This document shows positions 21,160 through 30,630 of a stretch of DNA of 64,000 nt, one piece after another (within the stretch, counting starts at the first letter, position 1; each line of letters opens with the position of its first letter). A program made the position numbers and the translations under genes. Below the pieces are notes generated by a model. It made no database searches. It saw only the letters and a list, made by a program, of their open reading frames with translations, and was not told the origin of the DNA. The stretch is from Amycolatopsis sp. WQ 127309 (lineage in GTDB: Bacteria > Actinomycetota > Actinomycetes > Mycobacteriales > Pseudonocardiaceae), in NCBI RefSeq assembly GCF_023023025.1, contig NZ_CP095481.1, positions 5,035,001 to 5,099,000 on the forward strand, written 5' to 3'.

Positions 21160-22121
21160 CGCGCCGACGCTAACAGGGTGGCATGCCGTTCGAGCACCGA
21201 GCGGAACGACGGGTGCACGGTCGTCCCGAGTACCGGGTCGACCTCCACCACGTGCGACGCCGACAGCAGCAGGACGGCCGGGTCGGCCAGCAGCACCACG
21301 CCGTTCTCGGCGCGCAGGTCCGCCGTGCCGAGCAGGCGCGGGAAGACGACGTCGGCGGGCAGCCCGTCGCAGGTGCGCAGGAACGCGCGGTGGTCTTCGG
21401 GCAGTTCCACGCCGAGGCGCTGTTCCGCCGAGCGGATCGCCGCGGCCGACGCCGGTGGTGGCGTGGTGCCCCCGCCGCGCAGGCGCAGGATCGCCGCGAT
21501 CAGCTCCGGCCAGGTGCCGAGGTCGGGCGGGTACCGCTCGTTCAGCGCCGCGACCAGCGCGCCCGCGCACGCCTCGGCCCAGTCGCCCAGGCCGAGCGGG
21601 TCCGCGCCGGCCACCAGGGCCGGGGCCAGCGCGCGCGTCGCGGCCAGCGTCGCGACGTCGGGACGCGGCCCGGTCAGCTCGGCCCAGCGGGCGAGGTCGC
21701 CGTCGGCGAGCGCGGTCCGGGCTTTGTCCGGCCGGGACGGCGCGACGTGCTTGATCACTTCGGCGATCGCCCCGGGCGGGAGGACGCCGTCGAGATCGGA
21801 GACCGGGCGGCGCAGGGTGGCCGTGTGCGCGCGCTCTTCGGCGTCGGGATCGAGTGGCGGCAGGCCTTCGGCCCACGACGGACGACCGCCCCGGGCCTCG
21901 AAGAGCATTTCCCACGCGCGGGCCCGGATCGGGTCGCTCGCGAGCGCGCTCACCGGCCGTTCCGTGCTGGCCTGCCACTGGGTGACCAGCCGGTCGGCCT
22001 CGCCGAGGGCGCCGGCGGTGGCCAGCAGCAGCGCGGCGTAGCCGACCTGGTTGTCCACAGTGGACGAGGCGGCGGTCAGGACGTCCCTGACCGCCGCTTC
22101 GAGGTACTCGCCCGGATCCAC
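21156..22121 (-). CDS. SMI1/KNR4 domain protein
   Basis: 321 residues. The C-terminal third matches the SMI1/KNR4 (SUKH) fold: AIRSAEQRLGVELPEDHRAF, LRTCDGLP, and a FPRLLGTADLR strand. The N-terminal two thirds are helical, Ala-rich and unrecognised, with a DUF4192-like actinobacterial feel (VDNQVGYAALLLATAGALGEADRL) that I cannot confirm. SUKH domains often serve as immunity proteins against nuclease toxins, but no toxin gene is adjacent, so a housekeeping role is equally possible. The GTG start directly follows the pepA stop with no spacer. Confidence 0.75.
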   Translation of the reverse strand: MDPGEYLEAAVRDVLTAASSTVDNQVGYAALLLATAGALGEADRLVTQWQASTERPVSALASDPIRARAWEMLFEARGGRPSWAEGLPPLDPDAEERAHTATLRRPVSDLDGVLPPGAIAEVIKHVAPSRPDKARTALADGDLARWAELTGPRPDVATLAATRALAPALVAGADPLGLGDWAEACAGALVAALNERYPPDLGTWPELIAAILRLRGGGTTPPPASAAAIRSAEQRLGVELPEDHRAFLRTCDGLPADVVFPRLLGTADLRAENGVVLLADPAVLLLSASHVVEVDPVLGTTVHPSFRSVLERHATLLASAR

Positions 22122-23621
22122 TCAGCCGTTGGCGGCGATGTCCGCCAGCACCGCGGCGATCGAGCGGACCGGCACCCCGGTGCCGCCCTTGCCGGTGTAG
22201 CCCCACGGGCCGGCGGTGTTGAACGACGGGCCGGCGATGTCGATGTGCACCCAGTCGAGGCCGTCGGCGACGAACTCGCGCAGGAAGATGCCGGCCGCGA
22301 GCATGCCGCCCCAGCGGTGCCCGGTGACGTTGGCCAGGTCGGCCAGCCGCGAGTCGAGGTCGGCGCGCAGCTCCTCGGGCAGCGGCATCGCCCAGCCGTT
22401 CTCGCCGGTGGCCTGCATGATCGCGGCGACGCGGTCGCGGAAGTCCTCCGAGCCCATCACGCCGGCGGTGCGGTTGCCGAGCGCGACGACCTGGGCGCCG
22501 GTCAGCGTCGAGGTCTCGATCAGGTAGTCCGGGTTCTCCTCGGCGGCGCGCACCATGGCGTCGACCAGCACGAGCCGGCCCTCGGCGTCGGTGTTGAGCA
22601 CCTCGACGGTCTTGCCGCCGTACATGGTGAGGACGTCACCCGGGCGGTACGACGTCCCGGACGGCAGGTTCTCCGCCAGCGGGATGTGCGCCACGACCTC
22701 GAGCGGGTACTTGAGCTTCGCGGCCAGGACGACCGACGCGAGCACGCCGGCGGCGCCGGACATGTCCGAGGTCATGTGGTCCATGTTGGCGGCGGGCTTG
22801 AGCGAGATGCCGCCCGAGTCGAACGTGATGCCCTTGCCGACCAGTGCGACCTTCTTGACGGCCTTGGCCGGCTTGTAGGCGATGCGGACGAGCCGCGGCT
22901 GGCGCGCGGAGCCGCCGCCGACGCCGAGGATGCCGCCGAAGCCCTTGCGCTTGAGGGCCTTCTCGTCGAGCACCTCGAACTCGAGGCCGTTGTCCTCGGC
23001 GAGCTTCTTCGCGCGCTCGGCGAAGGACGCCGGGTACAGGTCGTTCGGCGGGGTGTTGATCAGGTCGCGGGCGGTCAGCACGGCTTCGGCGATACTGGCG
23101 GACGCCTTCAGCGTCGCCTTGTGGTCGCGGGCCGTCCCCTCCGCGGGGCTCGCGAAGTCGAGCTTCGCGACCGGCGCGTCGCCCTTCTCGGAGCGGTAGG
23201 CGGTGAAGACGTACGAGCCGAGGATCGTGCCCTCGACGGCGGCCTGCAGGTCGAGCGCCGACAGCGTGACGAACGCGCGGTCGGTGCCGGCCAGCGCGCG
23301 GCCGGCGGCACCGGCGGCGCGGCGGACCTGCTCGGGGGTGACGCCGGCGCTCGCCTTGCCGAGGCCGACGGCCAGGACGACACCGGCGGACAGCTTGCCC
23401 AGCGTCGGCACCTTGACGACCTCTTCGGCCTTGCCGCTCGCGCCGAGCGTGGCGAGCAGGCCGGCGAGCCGGCCGTCGAAGGCGGCGTCCACGGCCTCAG
23501 CGCCCGCGGCGAGCACGGGCCCGTCCTCGCCGGCCACGGTGCCGATGACGACCACGTCGGCGCGCGTCTTGGCCAGTGCCTCCCCGGTGTTGTCGGACAG
23601 GGCGAGCTTGGGCACGGTCAC
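22122..23621 (-). CDS. pepA: Leucyl aminopeptidase (M17)
   Basis: 499 residues. Two-zinc cytosolic aminopeptidase. The M17 signatures are intact: [15 protein letters not shown] with metal ligands, [14 protein letters not shown], and [13 protein letters not shown]. The N-terminal regulatory domain is present, so length is normal. GTG start with GGAG upstream. It corresponds to M. tuberculosis pepB (Rv2213), near sucB in that genome too. The two genes after it (SMI1/KNR4 and GNAT) are packed without gaps and are probably co-transcribed. Confidence 0.95.
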   Translation of the reverse strand: MTVPKLALSDNTGEALAKTRADVVVIGTVAGEDGPVLAAGAEAVDAAFDGRLAGLLATLGASGKAEEVVKVPTLGKLSAGVVLAVGLGKASAGVTPEQVRRAAGAAGRALAGTDRAFVTLSALDLQAAVEGTILGSYVFTAYRSEKGDAPVAKLDFASPAEGTARDHKATLKASASIAEAVLTARDLINTPPNDLYPASFAERAKKLAEDNGLEFEVLDEKALKRKGFGGILGVGGGSARQPRLVRIAYKPAKAVKKVALVGKGITFDSGGISLKPAANMDHMTSDMSGAAGVLASVVLAAKLKYPLEVVAHIPLAENLPSGTSYRPGDVLTMYGGKTVEVLNTDAEGRLVLVDAMVRAAEENPDYLIETSTLTGAQVVALGNRTAGVMGSEDFRDRVAAIMQATGENGWAMPLPEELRADLDSRLADLANVTGHRWGGMLAAGIFLREFVADGLDWVHIDIAGPSFNTAGPWGYTGKGGTGVPVRSIAAVLADIAANG

Positions 23622-23730
23622 TTCTGGCTCCTCGCGCGTTCACGTGGCACCGGGCACCGGCCCGGTCGGGATCGTGAGCCATGCTAATGACAAGCGGTGC
23701 ACGGGTGAACAGAGGGAGAGGGAGGGCGGC

Positions 23731-24579
23731 GTGCGGCTGGGCGGTGGGCTGCTGGTCGCGCTGGCGGCCGGGGCGGCGGGCGCGGGCTGGTGGCTGCTGG
23801 CCGGGCTGGTGCTCGCGGCGGTGGCCGCGGCCGGGACGGCGCGGGTGCCGGAACCGGGTGATGCCCTGGTGGACCGGGTCGTCGTGGCCGTCGCGCGCCT
23901 GGCCGAGACCGCGGTCTACGCGATCGCGTTCGGCGCGTACGTCTTCCCCGCGCACCGGGAACTCGCCGCGGCGGTGTTCGTCGTGGTGGTCGCCGGGGCC
24001 GGGTTCGCCGGGATCGAGATCCCTACGTTCGTCGCACGGGCCGCGGGCGGGGTGCTCCTGGTGGCCGGCCTGGTCCTGGTGGCGCTCTGCGTGGCCGTGC
24101 CGCCGGTGTCGACCGTCGGCGGCGGCTTGCAGCCGCCGGACTTCGCCGGGGTGCTCGTCGCGGCCGTGCTCACGCTGCCGTTCCTGCGGCCGGCGGGCCG
24201 GGACAACGCCGGGCTCCGCGTCCTGCTGCTCGGCGCGGTCGCGGTGCTGGCCGCCTTCGCCGCGCTCTACCAGCTCGGCGCCGTCCGGCTCGGGCTGTCG
24301 CTGACGTCGTTGCGCGATCTGCTGTCCGCCGCCGACGCGGACTCGCTGCAGCCGCTGCTCACCGCGTTCGCCGTGGTCGCGACCGTGGTGCCGGCGCTCG
24401 CCGCGGGCGCGGAGGTCCGGACCCGGGCCGGCGTGCCCGGCCTCGCGGGCCTGGCCGTCGCCGCGGTGGCCGCGTACTTCCTGCCCGTGCTCCCGGTGCT
24501 CGTCGCCGCCGGGCTGGCGACCGTGATCGCACTGCTACTCGGCGTGCGCGCCCGCCGGTACAGTGGGTCGCGTGAGTGA
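23731..24579 (+). CDS. Polytopic membrane protein of unknown function
   Basis: 282 residues, almost entirely hydrophobic, with about eight to nine predicted membrane helices made mostly of Ala, Val, Leu and Gly. The GTG at 23731 has GGGAGAGGGAGGG just before it. In actinobacteria membrane proteins of this composition are often amino-acid permease remnants or Trk-like proteins; I see no diagnostic motif. The stop overlaps the start region of the DUF402 gene, so the two are coupled. Confidence 0.72.
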   Translation: MRLGGGLLVALAAGAAGAGWWLLAGLVLAAVAAAGTARVPEPGDALVDRVVVAVARLAETAVYAIAFGAYVFPAHRELAAAVFVVVVAGAGFAGIEIPTFVARAAGGVLLVAGLVLVALCVAVPPVSTVGGGLQPPDFAGVLVAAVLTLPFLRPAGRDNAGLRVLLLGAVAVLAAFAALYQLGAVRLGLSLTSLRDLLSAADADSLQPLLTAFAVVATVVPALAAGAEVRTRAGVPGLAGLAVAAVAAYFLPVLPVLVAAGLATVIALLLGVRARRYSGSRE

Positions 24580-25246
24580 TCGACGCTGGCGGCCCGGGCA
24601 GACCGTGCTCGAACGGTTCCACCGGCCGGACGGCTCGATCGGCCAGGTCCACCCGCTGCGCGTCCTCGAAGACGACGGCCGCGTCCTGCTCGGCTGGATC
24701 CCGGCGGGCACGCCGATCGTCGGCAGCCGGCTCGTCGACGGCCGGCACATGGCGGACGCGCCCCTGGAGCAGCGGTTCCGCATCCCGCGCGTCGCCGTCC
24801 CGGACTTCTGGCACCGCACGTCCACGCTGCGCCGGATCGCCGACGACGAATGGTCGTCGGTGTGGTGGTTCTTCGACGCCGCGGGCCGGTTCACGAACTG
24901 GTACGTCAACCTCGAGGTGCCGCTCGGCCGCGGCCCGGGCGCGGTGGACCGGGTCGACGGCGTGCTCGACGTCGTCGTCGACCGGGACGGCACCTGGCGC
25001 TGGGACGACGAGGACGAGGCCGAGGTGGCGATCGACGCCGGCCGGCTGACCCCGGAGCAGCTCGACCGGCTGCGTGCCGAAGGCGAGCGGATCGGCGCGC
25101 TGGCCGAGCGCGGCGCCTACCCGTTCGACGGGACGGGCGCCGACTTCCGCCCGGAGCCGGACTGGCCGGCGCCGGAGCTGCCCGCGGGGCTGCTGGCGGA
25201 GCTCAGCCCGCCGTCAGGATCAGGACCAGCGCCAGCACGGCGTTGA
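24572..25246 (+). CDS. DUF402 domain protein
   Basis: 224 residues. The DUF402 core is clear: the WWFFDAAGRFTNWYVNLEVP segment, then VDGVLDVVVDRDGTW and WDDEDEAEVAIDAGRLT. Related proteins in this family include nucleoside di/triphosphate phosphatases and the FAU-1/RNA-binding group; acidic residues that could bind metal (DDEDEAE) are present. Start: GTG 24572 (overlaps upstream gene by 8 bases); GTG 24563 is an alternative. The 3' end overlaps the convergent membrane-protein gene by 44 bases. Confidence 0.82.
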   Translation: MSDRRWRPGQTVLERFHRPDGSIGQVHPLRVLEDDGRVLLGWIPAGTPIVGSRLVDGRHMADAPLEQRFRIPRVAVPDFWHRTSTLRRIADDEWSSVWWFFDAAGRFTNWYVNLEVPLGRGPGAVDRVDGVLDVVVDRDGTWRWDDEDEAEVAIDAGRLTPEQLDRLRAEGERIGALAERGAYPFDGTGADFRPEPDWPAPELPAGLLAELSPPSGSGPAPARR

Positions 25247-25508
25247 CCACCGCGAGGATCACGACGGACTTCGTCGGGATCATCTTCGGGAACACCGTCT
25301 TGTCGTGGATGCTGCGCCACCAGACGACGCCGAAGACCCCGGCGACCAGTCCGAGGAAGCCGCCGAAGCCGCTGCTGAGCACGGCCCAGCCGACCATGCC
25401 GAGCAGGCCGACGCCGAAGGTCAGCAGCACCGCGGTGACGAACGTCTTGACGCCGGCGCCGGTGCCCGGGGCGGACCGGGGGACCGGCTCAGTGGAGTGA
25501 AAGGTCAC
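25203..25508 (-). CDS. Small membrane protein, three helices
   Basis: 101 residues: a cytosolic N-terminus, then three hydrophobic segments (FVTAVLLTFGVGLLGMVGWAV, FGGFLGLVAGVFGVVWW, SVVILAVVNAVLALVLIL). The loop SIHDKTVFPKMIPTKS between helices 2 and 3 is basic. No known family recognised. GTG start at 25508; divergent from ilvE. The last 44 bases overlap the convergent DUF402 gene. Confidence 0.68.
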   Translation of the reverse strand: MTFHSTEPVPRSAPGTGAGVKTFVTAVLLTFGVGLLGMVGWAVLSSGFGGFLGLVAGVFGVVWWRSIHDKTVFPKMIPTKSVVILAVVNAVLALVLILTAG

Positions 25509-25626
25509 GGCGTCATCCTAGTGTGGTCGCGGCGCGGACGCGGGACGCGCGGCCGGTCGGGAACGCCGTCGGAAAACACGTGGACATCCGACTAACGCGC
25601 TTCCGACCAACAGGTATTCTCTGGCC

Positions 25627-26730
25627 ATGACCATCACGACGCAGTTCACCTCTGTCCCGCACTCGAGCCCTGCGAGCCAGGAACGCGTCGCGGAGGTACT
25701 CACCGCCCCCGGTTTCGGGCTCTACTTCACCGATCACATGGTGACGGTCAAGTGGTCCAAGAGCGAAGGCTGGCACGACGCCCGGGTCGGCCCGTACGCC
25801 CCGTTCACCCTCGACCCGGCAACGTCGGTGCTGCACTACGGCCAGGCCATCTTCGAGGGTCTCAAGGCCTACCGCCAGCCGAGCGGCGCGATCGCGTCGT
25901 TCCGCCCGGACGCCAACGCCGCGCGCTTCCGGCAGTCGGCCGAGCGGCTCGCCATGCCGCAGCTGCCCGAGGAGCTGTTCCTCGAGTCGCTGCGCGAGCT
26001 GATCGCCGTCGACAACCGCTGGGTTCCCACCCGTCAGGGTGACGCGCTCTACCTGCGGCCGTTCATGATCTCGACGTCCACCGGCCTCGGCGTCAACAGC
26101 CCGGCCGCCGACTACGTCTACACCGTCATCGCGTCGCCGGCCGGGTCGTACTTCTCCGGCGGCATCAAGCCGGTGAGCGTCTGGCTGTCGACCGAGTACG
26201 TGCGCGCGGCGCCCGGCGGCACCGGCGCGGCCAAGTGCGCCGGCAACTACGCGGCGTCGTTCGTGGCGCAGGCGCAGGCCGTCGAAAAGGGCTGTGACCA
26301 GGTCGTCTGGCTCGACGCGGTGGAGCGGCGCTGGGTCGAGGAGATGGGCGGGATGAACCTGTTCTTCGTCTTCGGCTCCGGCGAGAACGCCCGGCTCGTC
26401 ACCCCCGAGCTGACCGGCTCGCTGCTGCCCGGCGTCACCCGCAAGTCGCTGCTGCAGCTCGCGGAGCGGCTCGGCCACAAGGTCGAGGAGCGCCGGATCT
26501 CCACCGACGAGTGGGAGAAGGCGGCGGCCTCGGGGGAGCTGACGGAGACGTTCGCCTGCGGCACGGCGGCGGTGATCACCCCGGTCGGGCACGTCAAGCA
26601 CGCGAACGGCGAGTTCACGATCGGCGACGGCCGGCCGGGCACGCTGACGATGAAGCTGCGCGAAGAGCTGACCGGCATCCAGGAGGGCACCCGCCCGGAC
26701 CCGGACAACTGGATGATCGACCTCGGCTGA
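25627..26730 (+). CDS. ilvE: Branched-chain amino acid aminotransferase
   Basis: 367 residues, fold-type IV PLP enzyme catalysing the last step of Leu, Ile and Val synthesis. PLP Lys in [30 protein letters not shown] and the [12 protein letters not shown] segment are typical of the actinobacterial IlvE. Length is normal. ATG start at 25627. It ends at hairpin repeat copy 3 and converges with cobT. Counterpart of Rv2210c. Confidence 0.96.
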   Translation: MTITTQFTSVPHSSPASQERVAEVLTAPGFGLYFTDHMVTVKWSKSEGWHDARVGPYAPFTLDPATSVLHYGQAIFEGLKAYRQPSGAIASFRPDANAARFRQSAERLAMPQLPEELFLESLRELIAVDNRWVPTRQGDALYLRPFMISTSTGLGVNSPAADYVYTVIASPAGSYFSGGIKPVSVWLSTEYVRAAPGGTGAAKCAGNYAASFVAQAQAVEKGCDQVVWLDAVERRWVEEMGGMNLFFVFGSGENARLVTPELTGSLLPGVTRKSLLQLAERLGHKVEERRISTDEWEKAAASGELTETFACGTAAVITPVGHVKHANGEFTIGDGRPGTLTMKLREELTGIQEGTRPDPDNWMIDLG

Positions 26731-26742
26731 GTTCCGCCAAGT

Positions 26743-26795
26743 GCCGTGAAGGCCTCCTTACCGGCCATAAGCGCCGGTAAGGAGGCCTTCACGGC
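26743..26795. repeat. Long hairpin repeat, copy 3 (perfect 23-bp stem)
   Basis: The left arm 26743-26765 contains GTGAAGGCCTCCTTACCGG and pairs perfectly with 26773-26795 around the 7-base loop CATAAGC. It lies between the convergent stops of ilvE and cobT, 13 bases after the ilvE stop. Confidence 0.94.
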
Positions 26796-26803
26796 TTTCG
26801 GGG

Positions 26804-27880
26804 TCAGGTGGCGACGGCGGGGATGAGCGGGCCGGAGACGCCGGCCTGCTCGTGCGTGGCCGTCTCGGCCAGGACGCGCGCGGCCATCGACAGCAGCGGC
26901 AACGCCGTCACCGCGCCGGTGCCTTCGCCGAGCCGGACGTCCAGCTCCAGCAGCGGGCCCAGGTCCAGGTGCTCCAGCGCGAGGCCGTGCGCCGGCTCGG
27001 CCGTCCGCTGCCCGGCGACCCACCAGCGGCGGGCGCCCGGGGCGAGGTCCTCGGCGACCAGCGCCGCGGCGCAGGCGACGAGACCGTCGAGCACCACCGG
27101 CGTCCGCCGGACGGCGGCCTGGGCCAGGAACCCGGCCATCGCGGCGATGTCGGCGCCCGCGGTGGTGCGCAGCAGGGCGATCGGGTCGGCCAGCACGACG
27201 CGGGCCCGGCGCAGCGCGTCGCGCACCGCGGTGGCCTTGCGCATCCAGGCGTCGTCGTCGATGCCGGAGCCGCGCCCGACCACGGCCACCGGCTCGGTGC
27301 CGGTCAGCGCCGCGACGAGCACGGACGCCGGCGTGCTGTTGCCGATCCCGAGGTCGCCGGGGATGAGCAGGTCCGCGCCGCCGTCGACCTCGGCGTCGGC
27401 GATCGTGATCCCGGCGCGCACCGCGGCCTTGACCTCGGCGGCGCTCAGCGCGTCCTCGACGTCGATCGAGCCGGAGCCGCGGCGGACCTTGAACTCGCCG
27501 ATCGAGCGGGTCGCGGGGGCCTCGGCGTCCACGGCCATGTCGACCACGCGGACGCTCGCGCCCGCGGCGGCGGCCAGCACGTTGATCACGGCGCCGCCGG
27601 TCAGCATCGTGCCCAGCAGCTGCGAGGTGACCTCGGCGGGATAGGCCGAGACGCCCTTGGCGGCGATCCCGTGGTCCCCGGCGAAGACGACGACCCGGGG
27701 CCGGGTGAACGGCCGCGGCGGCGACTGGCCCTGGCAGGCCGCGATCCAGACGCCCAGCTCCTCGAGCCTGCCGAGCGACCCGGCGGGCTTGACCAGCTTG
27801 TCGTGCAGGGCGATCGCCGCGGACCGGGCGTGCTCGTCGGGCGGGGTGATCTCGGGGAACTCGATGTCTTCCGGCTCCAC
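26804..27880 (-). CDS. cobT: Nicotinate-nucleotide--dimethylbenzimidazole phosphoribosyltransferase
   Basis: 358 residues. Activates dimethylbenzimidazole for the lower ligand of cobalamin. Conserved [36 protein letters not shown], the GIGNSTPAS loop and the catalytic Glu in [15 protein letters not shown] are present. The GTG at 27880 has GAGGAAAGG upstream; extending the frame further back runs into the divergent gene and is rejected. cobS and cobU are not next to it, and I see no cobalamin riboswitch in the 156 bases upstream. Confidence 0.94.
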   Translation of the reverse strand: MEPEDIEFPEITPPDEHARSAAIALHDKLVKPAGSLGRLEELGVWIAACQGQSPPRPFTRPRVVVFAGDHGIAAKGVSAYPAEVTSQLLGTMLTGGAVINVLAAAAGASVRVVDMAVDAEAPATRSIGEFKVRRGSGSIDVEDALSAAEVKAAVRAGITIADAEVDGGADLLIPGDLGIGNSTPASVLVAALTGTEPVAVVGRGSGIDDDAWMRKATAVRDALRRARVVLADPIALLRTTAGADIAAMAGFLAQAAVRRTPVVLDGLVACAAALVAEDLAPGARRWWVAGQRTAEPAHGLALEHLDLGPLLELDVRLGEGTGAVTALPLLSMAARVLAETATHEQAGVSGPLIPAVAT

Positions 27881-27995
27881 ACCAGGCCCTTTCCTCTTGT
27901 GGCGGCAGTCTTTTCCGGCACCGCCGCGGCCCAACCTACCGGGCCCGCGAAAATAGTTCGTGAGACGTGTCGATCCGGGCCTGCCCCGTTCGACG

Positions 27996-28017
27996 CGTGG
28001 TCGTAAGCGGGACCACG
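27996..28017. promoter_or_regulatory. Inverted repeat before the RibD/DHFR-like gene
   Basis: CGTGGTC and GACCACG flank an 8-base spacer, 19 bases before the ATG at 28037 and just ahead of the ribosome site AGGGAGA. It may be an operator or a weak RNA hairpin. No regulator gene is adjacent. Confidence 0.4.
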
Positions 28018-28036
28018 AACACAGGGAGACACCACC

Positions 28037-28585
28037 ATGGGCCGGATCGTCAACGCCACGTACATGACCCTCGACGGCGACATCACGAACATGCAGAACT
28101 GGCACTTCACCTACCTCGGCGAGCAGGCCCACGCGGCCGTGAAGGCGCAGCTGGCCGCCAGCGACGCGCTGATCATGGGGCGCAAGACGTACGACGGCTT
28201 CTCGCAGGCGTGGCCGCAGCTGCCCAAGGACGAGGTCTCCGACCGGATGAACAGCATCGACAAGTACGTCGTGTCCACCACGCTGAAGGACCCGGAGTGG
28301 ACCGGCTCGAAGGTGCTCTCGGAGAACGTCGTCGACGAGATCCGGGCCCTCAAGGAGCGCACCGCGGGCGACATCCTGCAGTACGGCTTCGGCGACGTCA
28401 CCCGGCTGCTGCTCGACAACGGCCTGCTCGACGAGCTGCGCGTCTGGCTGCACCCGGTGCTCTCCGGCAACGCCACCCCGGACCAGCTGCTCTACCGCGA
28501 GACCGGCCAGAAGGCGTTCACGCTGAACGGCACCGAGGTGCACGACACCGGCATGATCATCCTGAGCTACACGCCCGCCCAGTAG
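28037..28585 (+). CDS. Dihydrofolate-reductase/RibD-C family protein
   Basis: 182 residues. N-terminal strand [16 protein letters not shown] and the [16 protein letters not shown] motif mark the RibD C-terminal / DHFR-like reductase fold common in actinobacteria as stand-alone proteins (YwjB/YyaP group). The [21 protein letters not shown] nucleotide-binding segment is also present. NADPH-dependent reductase likely, substrate unknown. Eleven bases before the ispD-like gene, so likely one transcript. Confidence 0.88.
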   Translation: MGRIVNATYMTLDGDITNMQNWHFTYLGEQAHAAVKAQLAASDALIMGRKTYDGFSQAWPQLPKDEVSDRMNSIDKYVVSTTLKDPEWTGSKVLSENVVDEIRALKERTAGDILQYGFGDVTRLLLDNGLLDELRVWLHPVLSGNATPDQLLYRETGQKAFTLNGTEVHDTGMIILSYTPAQ

Positions 28586-28596
28586 TCTCGCCGCTC

Positions 28597-29292
28597 GTGG
28601 AAACGGTGGAGAAGACGGCGGCCGCGGTGGTGCTGGCCAGCGGCGCGGGCACCCGCGTCGGCGCGCGGCTGAACAAGGTCTACCTGCCGCTGGCCGGGCG
28701 GCGGGTGGTCGCCTGGTCCCTCGACGCCTTCGCCGGGGTGCCCGGCGTCGGCGTGCTGGTGCTGGTGATCCGGCCGCAGGACGCGGAGCTCGCGAACGAG
28801 GTGCTCGCCGGCTTCGACGGCGACGTCGAGGTCGTGCACGGCGGGCCCACGCGGCAGGCGTCCGAGCTGAACGCGCTGCGCCACCTCGCCCCGCGCATAA
28901 CAGGCGGCCGGGTCGACGCCGTGCTGCTGCACGACGCGGCCCGGCCGCTGGTCCACTCCGACCTGGTCGGCGCGGTGCTGGCCCGGACACGCGAGGACGG
29001 GGGGGCTGTGCCGGGCCTGGCCGCGGACGACGTCGTCGAAGTGGATGCCGGGCACCTGGTCGCCCAGGTGCCCGGCGCGATCCGCGTCCAGACGCCTCAG
29101 GGCTTCCGGGCCGGACCGCTGCTCGAGGCCTACGAACAGGCGGAGCGTGAGGGCTTCTCGGGAACGGACACTTCGTCCTGCATGGAGCGGTACTCCTCCC
29201 TGCCGATCCGGTGGGTCCCCGGGGCGCCCGAGAACCTGAAGATCACCTACCCCCACGACCTGGTGGTCGCGGAGCGGCTGCTCGCCCGCTAA
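28597..29292 (+). CDS. ispD: IspD-like 2-C-methyl-D-erythritol 4-phosphate cytidylyltransferase
   Basis: 231 residues of the IspD/TarI nucleotidyltransferase family. Nucleotide-binding [22 protein letters not shown] has the Arg and Lys expected for CTP, though NK replaces the common [19 protein letters not shown] and the C-terminal [17 protein letters not shown] are standard. It should make CDP-methylerythritol in the MEP pathway. In actinobacteria the main ispD is usually beside ispF and carD; here it is beside a reductase instead, so this may be a second copy with another alcohol phosphate as substrate. GTG start at 28597. Confidence 0.82.
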   Translation: METVEKTAAAVVLASGAGTRVGARLNKVYLPLAGRRVVAWSLDAFAGVPGVGVLVLVIRPQDAELANEVLAGFDGDVEVVHGGPTRQASELNALRHLAPRITGGRVDAVLLHDAARPLVHSDLVGAVLARTREDGGAVPGLAADDVVEVDAGHLVAQVPGAIRVQTPQGFRAGPLLEAYEQAEREGFSGTDTSSCMERYSSLPIRWVPGAPENLKITYPHDLVVAERLLAR

Positions 29293-29744
29293 GCGCAGGC
29301 GGGTGGTCCGCCGTCGTCCCCCTTCTCCTCCTCGAAGCCGGTCCAGGTCGGGCGGATCGTCACGTCCGCGCGGAGCTCCATCGGGATGTGACAGCCCGGC
29401 TGCGGGCGCAGCGCTTGCAGTGGGGCGCCGGGGGTGCCCGGCTCCGCCAAGGTCAGCGCCGCCCGCAGCGTCCAGACCGGGGTGGCGTGGTATTGCCACG
29501 TGACCACCCGCGGGCTGAACACGTCGGTGCCCGGGAACGTCGGCACCCGGTAGGCGCTCGCCCGGTGCTCGTCCCGGAGTACGACCACGTCCGCGCAGGT
29601 CTGCCACTGGAAGACCGCCGCGTAGATCTCCGGCGCCTCGCGGCCGCCGAACAGGTGCAGCACCCATTTGCGGCGCCGGAGTTCCTCGAGCAGTTCCTCG
29701 AGATCCGGGCCGCCTGATCCGGTGTGGGATGTGGGCGGGGACAC
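29289..29744 (-). CDS. Conserved hypothetical protein
   Basis: 151 residues. Aromatic-rich central part (RRKWVLHLFGGREAPEIYAAVFQWQTCADVVVLRDEHRASAYRVP and QYHATPVWTLRAALTL when read in pieces). No signal peptide, no membrane segment, no domain recognised. It reads like an actinobacterial protein of fixed length with strong codon bias, so I take it as real. GTG start at 29744; stop overlaps the ispD stop tail to tail by 4 bases. It is divergent from the GntR gene, whose operator-like sites lie between. Confidence 0.68.
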   Translation of the reverse strand: MSPPTSHTGSGGPDLEELLEELRRRKWVLHLFGGREAPEIYAAVFQWQTCADVVVLRDEHRASAYRVPTFPGTDVFSPRVVTWQYHATPVWTLRAALTLAEPGTPGAPLQALRPQPGCHIPMELRADVTIRPTWTGFEEEKGDDGGPPACA

Positions 29745-29760
29745 ACTTTCGAGGGTAACT

Positions 29761-29852
29761 TGCGTACTAGAGCGCAGTCCAGCGCGTGTACTAGTACACC
29801 TGGGTGGTTCTGAGCAGGGCTTTGAGGGAGACCCCCTGGCGTGCTAGAACAC
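29761..29852. promoter_or_regulatory. Three CTAG-centred palindromic sites before gntR
   Basis: 29786-29799 is a perfect 14-bp palindrome GTGTACTAGTACAC. 29761-29776 (TGCGTACTAGAGCGCA) and 29841-29852 (GTGCTAGAACAC) are partial copies, each centred on CTAG. Such GT-N-AC palindromes are typical targets of UTRA-type GntR proteins, so autoregulation of the adjacent gene is likely. The actual promoter elements were not resolved. Confidence 0.65.
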
Positions 29853-29880
29853 TTGTGCGTAGTCCTCGTGAGGAGCCGCC

Positions 29881-30630
29881 TTGCCCACCCTCGACCGTCC
29901 TGAGCCGCCGTACCTGCAGATCGCGGGCCGGATCCGTGACGACATCCTGTCCGGCCGGTTGCAGGAGGGCGACGCGGTGCCGTCCGCCCGCGAGATCGCG
30001 CGCACGTGGGCCGTCGCGATGGCGACGGCCACCAAGGTCCTGGCCACGCTCCGCTCGCAGGGCCTCGTGCGCCCGGTGCGCGGCGTCGGCACGGTCGTCG
30101 ACCGCGGCGGCCTGCACCGCAGCGCACTCGACCGCAGTGTCGCCTCGGCGCGCACCGGCAAGATCTACCCGCCGGGCCACTACGCCGTGATCCGGTCGGC
30201 CGGGCTCGAACCGGCGATCGAGCGGGCCGCGGCCGCTCTCGGCCTGGAAGCGGGCGCCCCGGCCATCCGGCGGCGGCGCACCACCTACGGGCCGGACTCG
30301 CGCCCGCTCTCGACGTCGACCTCGTGGTTCGACGGCGCGCTCTCGGCCAGGGCGCCGGCGCTGCTGGTGCCGGAGCGGATCGTCGAGGGCACGTCGGCCC
30401 ACGCGGCCGCGCGGCTCGGCACGAAGATCACCGTCACGCAGGAACGGCACGCGGCGGGCCGGGCGGACGAGAACGAGGCGGCCGAGCTGGCGGTGCCGGC
30501 CGGGTCGCCGGTGCTGCTCGGCCGGAGCACCTTCCTCGCGGCCGACGGCACGGTCGTGGAATACGGTGAGTCCGCCGCGCTGCCCGAACACTGGGTTTTC
30601 CACGAGTACACGACTGAGGACGGCGAATGA
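29881..30630 (+). CDS. GntR-family regulator with UTRA domain (HutC type)
   Basis: 249 residues. N-terminal winged helix: YLQIAGRIRDDILSGRLQEG, AVPSAREIARTWAVAMATA, then GLVRPVRGVGTVV. The C-terminal UTRA sensing domain includes IRRRRTTYGPDSRPLSTSTSW and the VLLGRSTFLAADGTVVEYGE ending. TTG start at 29881 with GAGGAG before it. The stop overlaps the purC ATG (ATGA), which ties it to purine synthesis by position; the ligand is unknown. Confidence 0.92.
   Translation: MPTLDRPEPPYLQIAGRIRDDILSGRLQEGDAVPSAREIARTWAVAMATATKVLATLRSQGLVRPVRGVGTVVDRGGLHRSALDRSVASARTGKIYPPGHYAVIRSAGLEPAIERAAAALGLEAGAPAIRRRRTTYGPDSRPLSTSTSWFDGALSARAPALLVPERIVEGTSAHAAARLGTKITVTQERHAAGRADENEAAELAVPAGSPVLLGRSTFLAADGTVVEYGESAALPEHWVFHEYTTEDGE

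Noticed and set aside
22050..22062. A further TTGTCCACA inside the SMI1/KNR4 gene
   Set aside because: Single copy within a coding sequence; most likely codon-driven.
27881..28036. Cobalamin riboswitch upstream of cobT
   Set aside because: No B12-box-like sequence or fitting structure was found in the 156 bases before the start.
26804..28990. 728-codon version of the cobT gene
   Set aside because: The added N-terminus overlaps the divergent reductase and ispD-like genes and has no domain.
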